Positions 6,148 through 6,819 of a stretch of 6,819 nucleotides of DNA are shown piece by piece. This stretch comes from Bdellovibrionales bacterium. Lineage in GTDB: Bacteria; Bdellovibrionota; UBA2361; JAGRAS01. Within the stretch, counting starts at the first letter, position 1. The number at the start of each line of letters is the position of its first letter. The position numbers were made by a program, and so were the translations under genes. The notes below the pieces were generated by a model. The model saw only the letters and a program-made list of their open reading frames with translations, did not search any database and was not told the DNA's origin. The stretch lies in NCBI GenBank assembly GCA_020434465.1, contig JAGRAS010000091.1:1-6819 (forward strand), in the 5' to 3' direction.

Positions 6148-6819
6148 TCAAAACCCTGGAATACTTGCCTTCGATGTCACTTCTATAATTTGCAATAATG
6201 GCGCGGTAATAAAACACAAAATCAAACCAGCAAAAGTACAAAGCAAAGGCATTGTTGCCTTCACTGGTAGTTTAGCCACAATTTCCTCGATGGACTCTTG
6301 AAAGTACAGTTGGGTGGAGTCACTTAACTCTTTAAGAGGCATCACTAGCTCACCTCCCTCTCTCTGCGCGATTCCTAAATGAATAAACGCATGTCTTAAT
6401 GCACTATTATCTACTTTTTTTACAACAATATTTAGAGCTTCTTCAAAACTTAAGCCTGAATCTGTAAGCTTAACAATAAAGTTCAAAAATTTTGCTACAG
6501 GATCTAAGCTAAGTTTATTTCGATTGTCTATTCTTATTAGTTCAACATCAATTTCTGACACCCTCTTTAAGGCTGGGATTATATCTAAACCTGCTTGAAC
6601 TGCCATAACAATACGTTCCATAGCAATTGGAAGAAAAAAAGTAATCTCAGTTTCCAACTTCTCCTTATACTTACGTTCATTTGATTTTGTAAAAATATAT
6701 GCAAATGAAATTCCTATTATTGCGAAAGCAATAATCTTTGATAAATTTTGAGTAGAAAATAAAAAAGAAACACAAACAAAGAAAAAAATAGAGTTAAAAT
6801 AAACAAGAAATATATTTTG
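6148..6819 (-). CDS. tadC: TadC-like platform protein (T2SSF domain), 5' partial
   Basis: Inner-membrane platform protein of the Tad/Flp pilus, a GspF-family member that with TadB links the cytoplasmic ATPase TadA to pilus assembly. The frame is open to the right edge with no Met or stop in the first 50 visible codons, so the start lies outside; 223 residues are visible, against roughly 300 for the family. Visible parts: two hydrophobic segments (about 3-22 and 28-44), a basic stretch (KSNERKYKEK), then the cytoplasmic T2SSF helical bundle beginning LPIAMERIVMAVQAGLDIIPAL (63-84) and continuing with SGLSFEEAL (121-129) and AQREGGELVMPLKEL (151-165), then AAxLPVK-like VAKLPVK (181-187) and a last membrane helix (about 188-212). 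This C-terminal layout fits TadC rather than TadB, though with the N-terminus missing the distinction is not absolute. The TGA stop lies 2 nt before the TadG-like start. Confidence 0.82.
   Translation of the reverse strand, partial: QNIFLVYFNSIFFFVCVSFLFSTQNLSKIIAFAIIGISFAYIFTKSNERKYKEKLETEITFFLPIAMERIVMAVQAGLDIIPALKRVSEIDVELIRIDNRNKLSLDPVAKFLNFIVKLTDSGLSFEEALNIVVKKVDNSALRHAFIHLGIAQREGGELVMPLKELSDSTQLYFQESIEEIVAKLPVKATMPLLCTFAGLILCFITAPLLQIIEVTSKASIPGF
6154..6157 (-). promoter_or_regulatory. Ribosome binding site that fixes the TadG-like start
   Basis: AGGG on the minus strand lies 8 nt before the ATG at 6145 and within the last codons of the TadC-like gene. It supports this ATG over the in-frame ATG at 6241, whose extra 32 codons would overlap TadC and place an unlikely aromatic-rich segment before a normal TadG leader. 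Confidence 0.55.

Noticed and set aside
6146..6241. N-terminal extension of the TadG-like protein from the ATG at 6241
   Set aside because: It would overlap the TadC-like gene in another frame and add a segment before a standard basic leader and membrane helix; the ATG at 6145 has a ribosome site and the expected spacing.
6655..6657. TTG as the start of the TadC-like gene
   Set aside because: The same frame continues to the right edge with no stop and encodes two membrane segments expected in TadC, so the gene is partial, not short.
1..6819. Enrichment of GATC sites as Dam regulatory targets
   Set aside because: A few dozen GATC sites are scattered through the window without clear clustering at a promoter; by eye this is not far from expectation.

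Overview
The window is AT-rich by eye (many A/T homopolymer runs; codons mostly end in A or T) and densely coding. It holds five tightly packed minus-strand genes and one convergent plus-strand gene. Tad/Flp pilus components, a hybrid sensor kinase and a Dam-type methylase suggest a Gram-negative bacterium. The AT-richness and TadG/TadE-like proteins would fit a Bdellovibrionota- or deltaproteobacteria-like lineage, but nothing here fixes the taxonomy.

Layout. Positions 1-744 (+) carry the 3' part of a D12-class (Dam family) DNA adenine methyltransferase that enters from the left edge. Positions 745-816 are a short convergent spacer with weak hairpin potential. Positions 817-6819 (-) are one operon, read from right to left: a TadC-like inner-membrane platform protein (5' end beyond the right edge), a TadG-like von Willebrand A protein, a TadE-like pseudopilin, an unusual response regulator, and a membrane-anchored hybrid histidine kinase. 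Adjacent genes are 2-3 nt apart or overlap by 4 nt as ATGA, so the whole set is probably transcribed together and translationally coupled.

How the genes fit together. The right half is the distal part of a Tad (tight adherence, Flp pilus) locus: TadC is the platform and TadE/TadG are minor pilin-like or envelope components. The left half of the same operon is a phosphorelay. Its response regulator is the most unusual object in the window. It appears to be the front half of a type II secretion / type IV pilus ATPase (GspE/PilB N-terminal domain plus a degenerate N2-like domain), with the P-loop motor core missing and a receiver (REC) domain in its place. The inference is that a phosphorylatable dummy ATPase, controlled by the neighbouring kinase, docks on the pilus motor or platform and switches it. 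Two further details support tight control. Both regulators end in Ala-Ala, resembling ClpXP C-degrons. The regulator's mRNA also has a 12-bp perfect inverted repeat starting directly after the start codon, with an anti-Shine-Dalgarno-like 3' arm. No mobile element, tRNA, rRNA or CRISPR array was seen.
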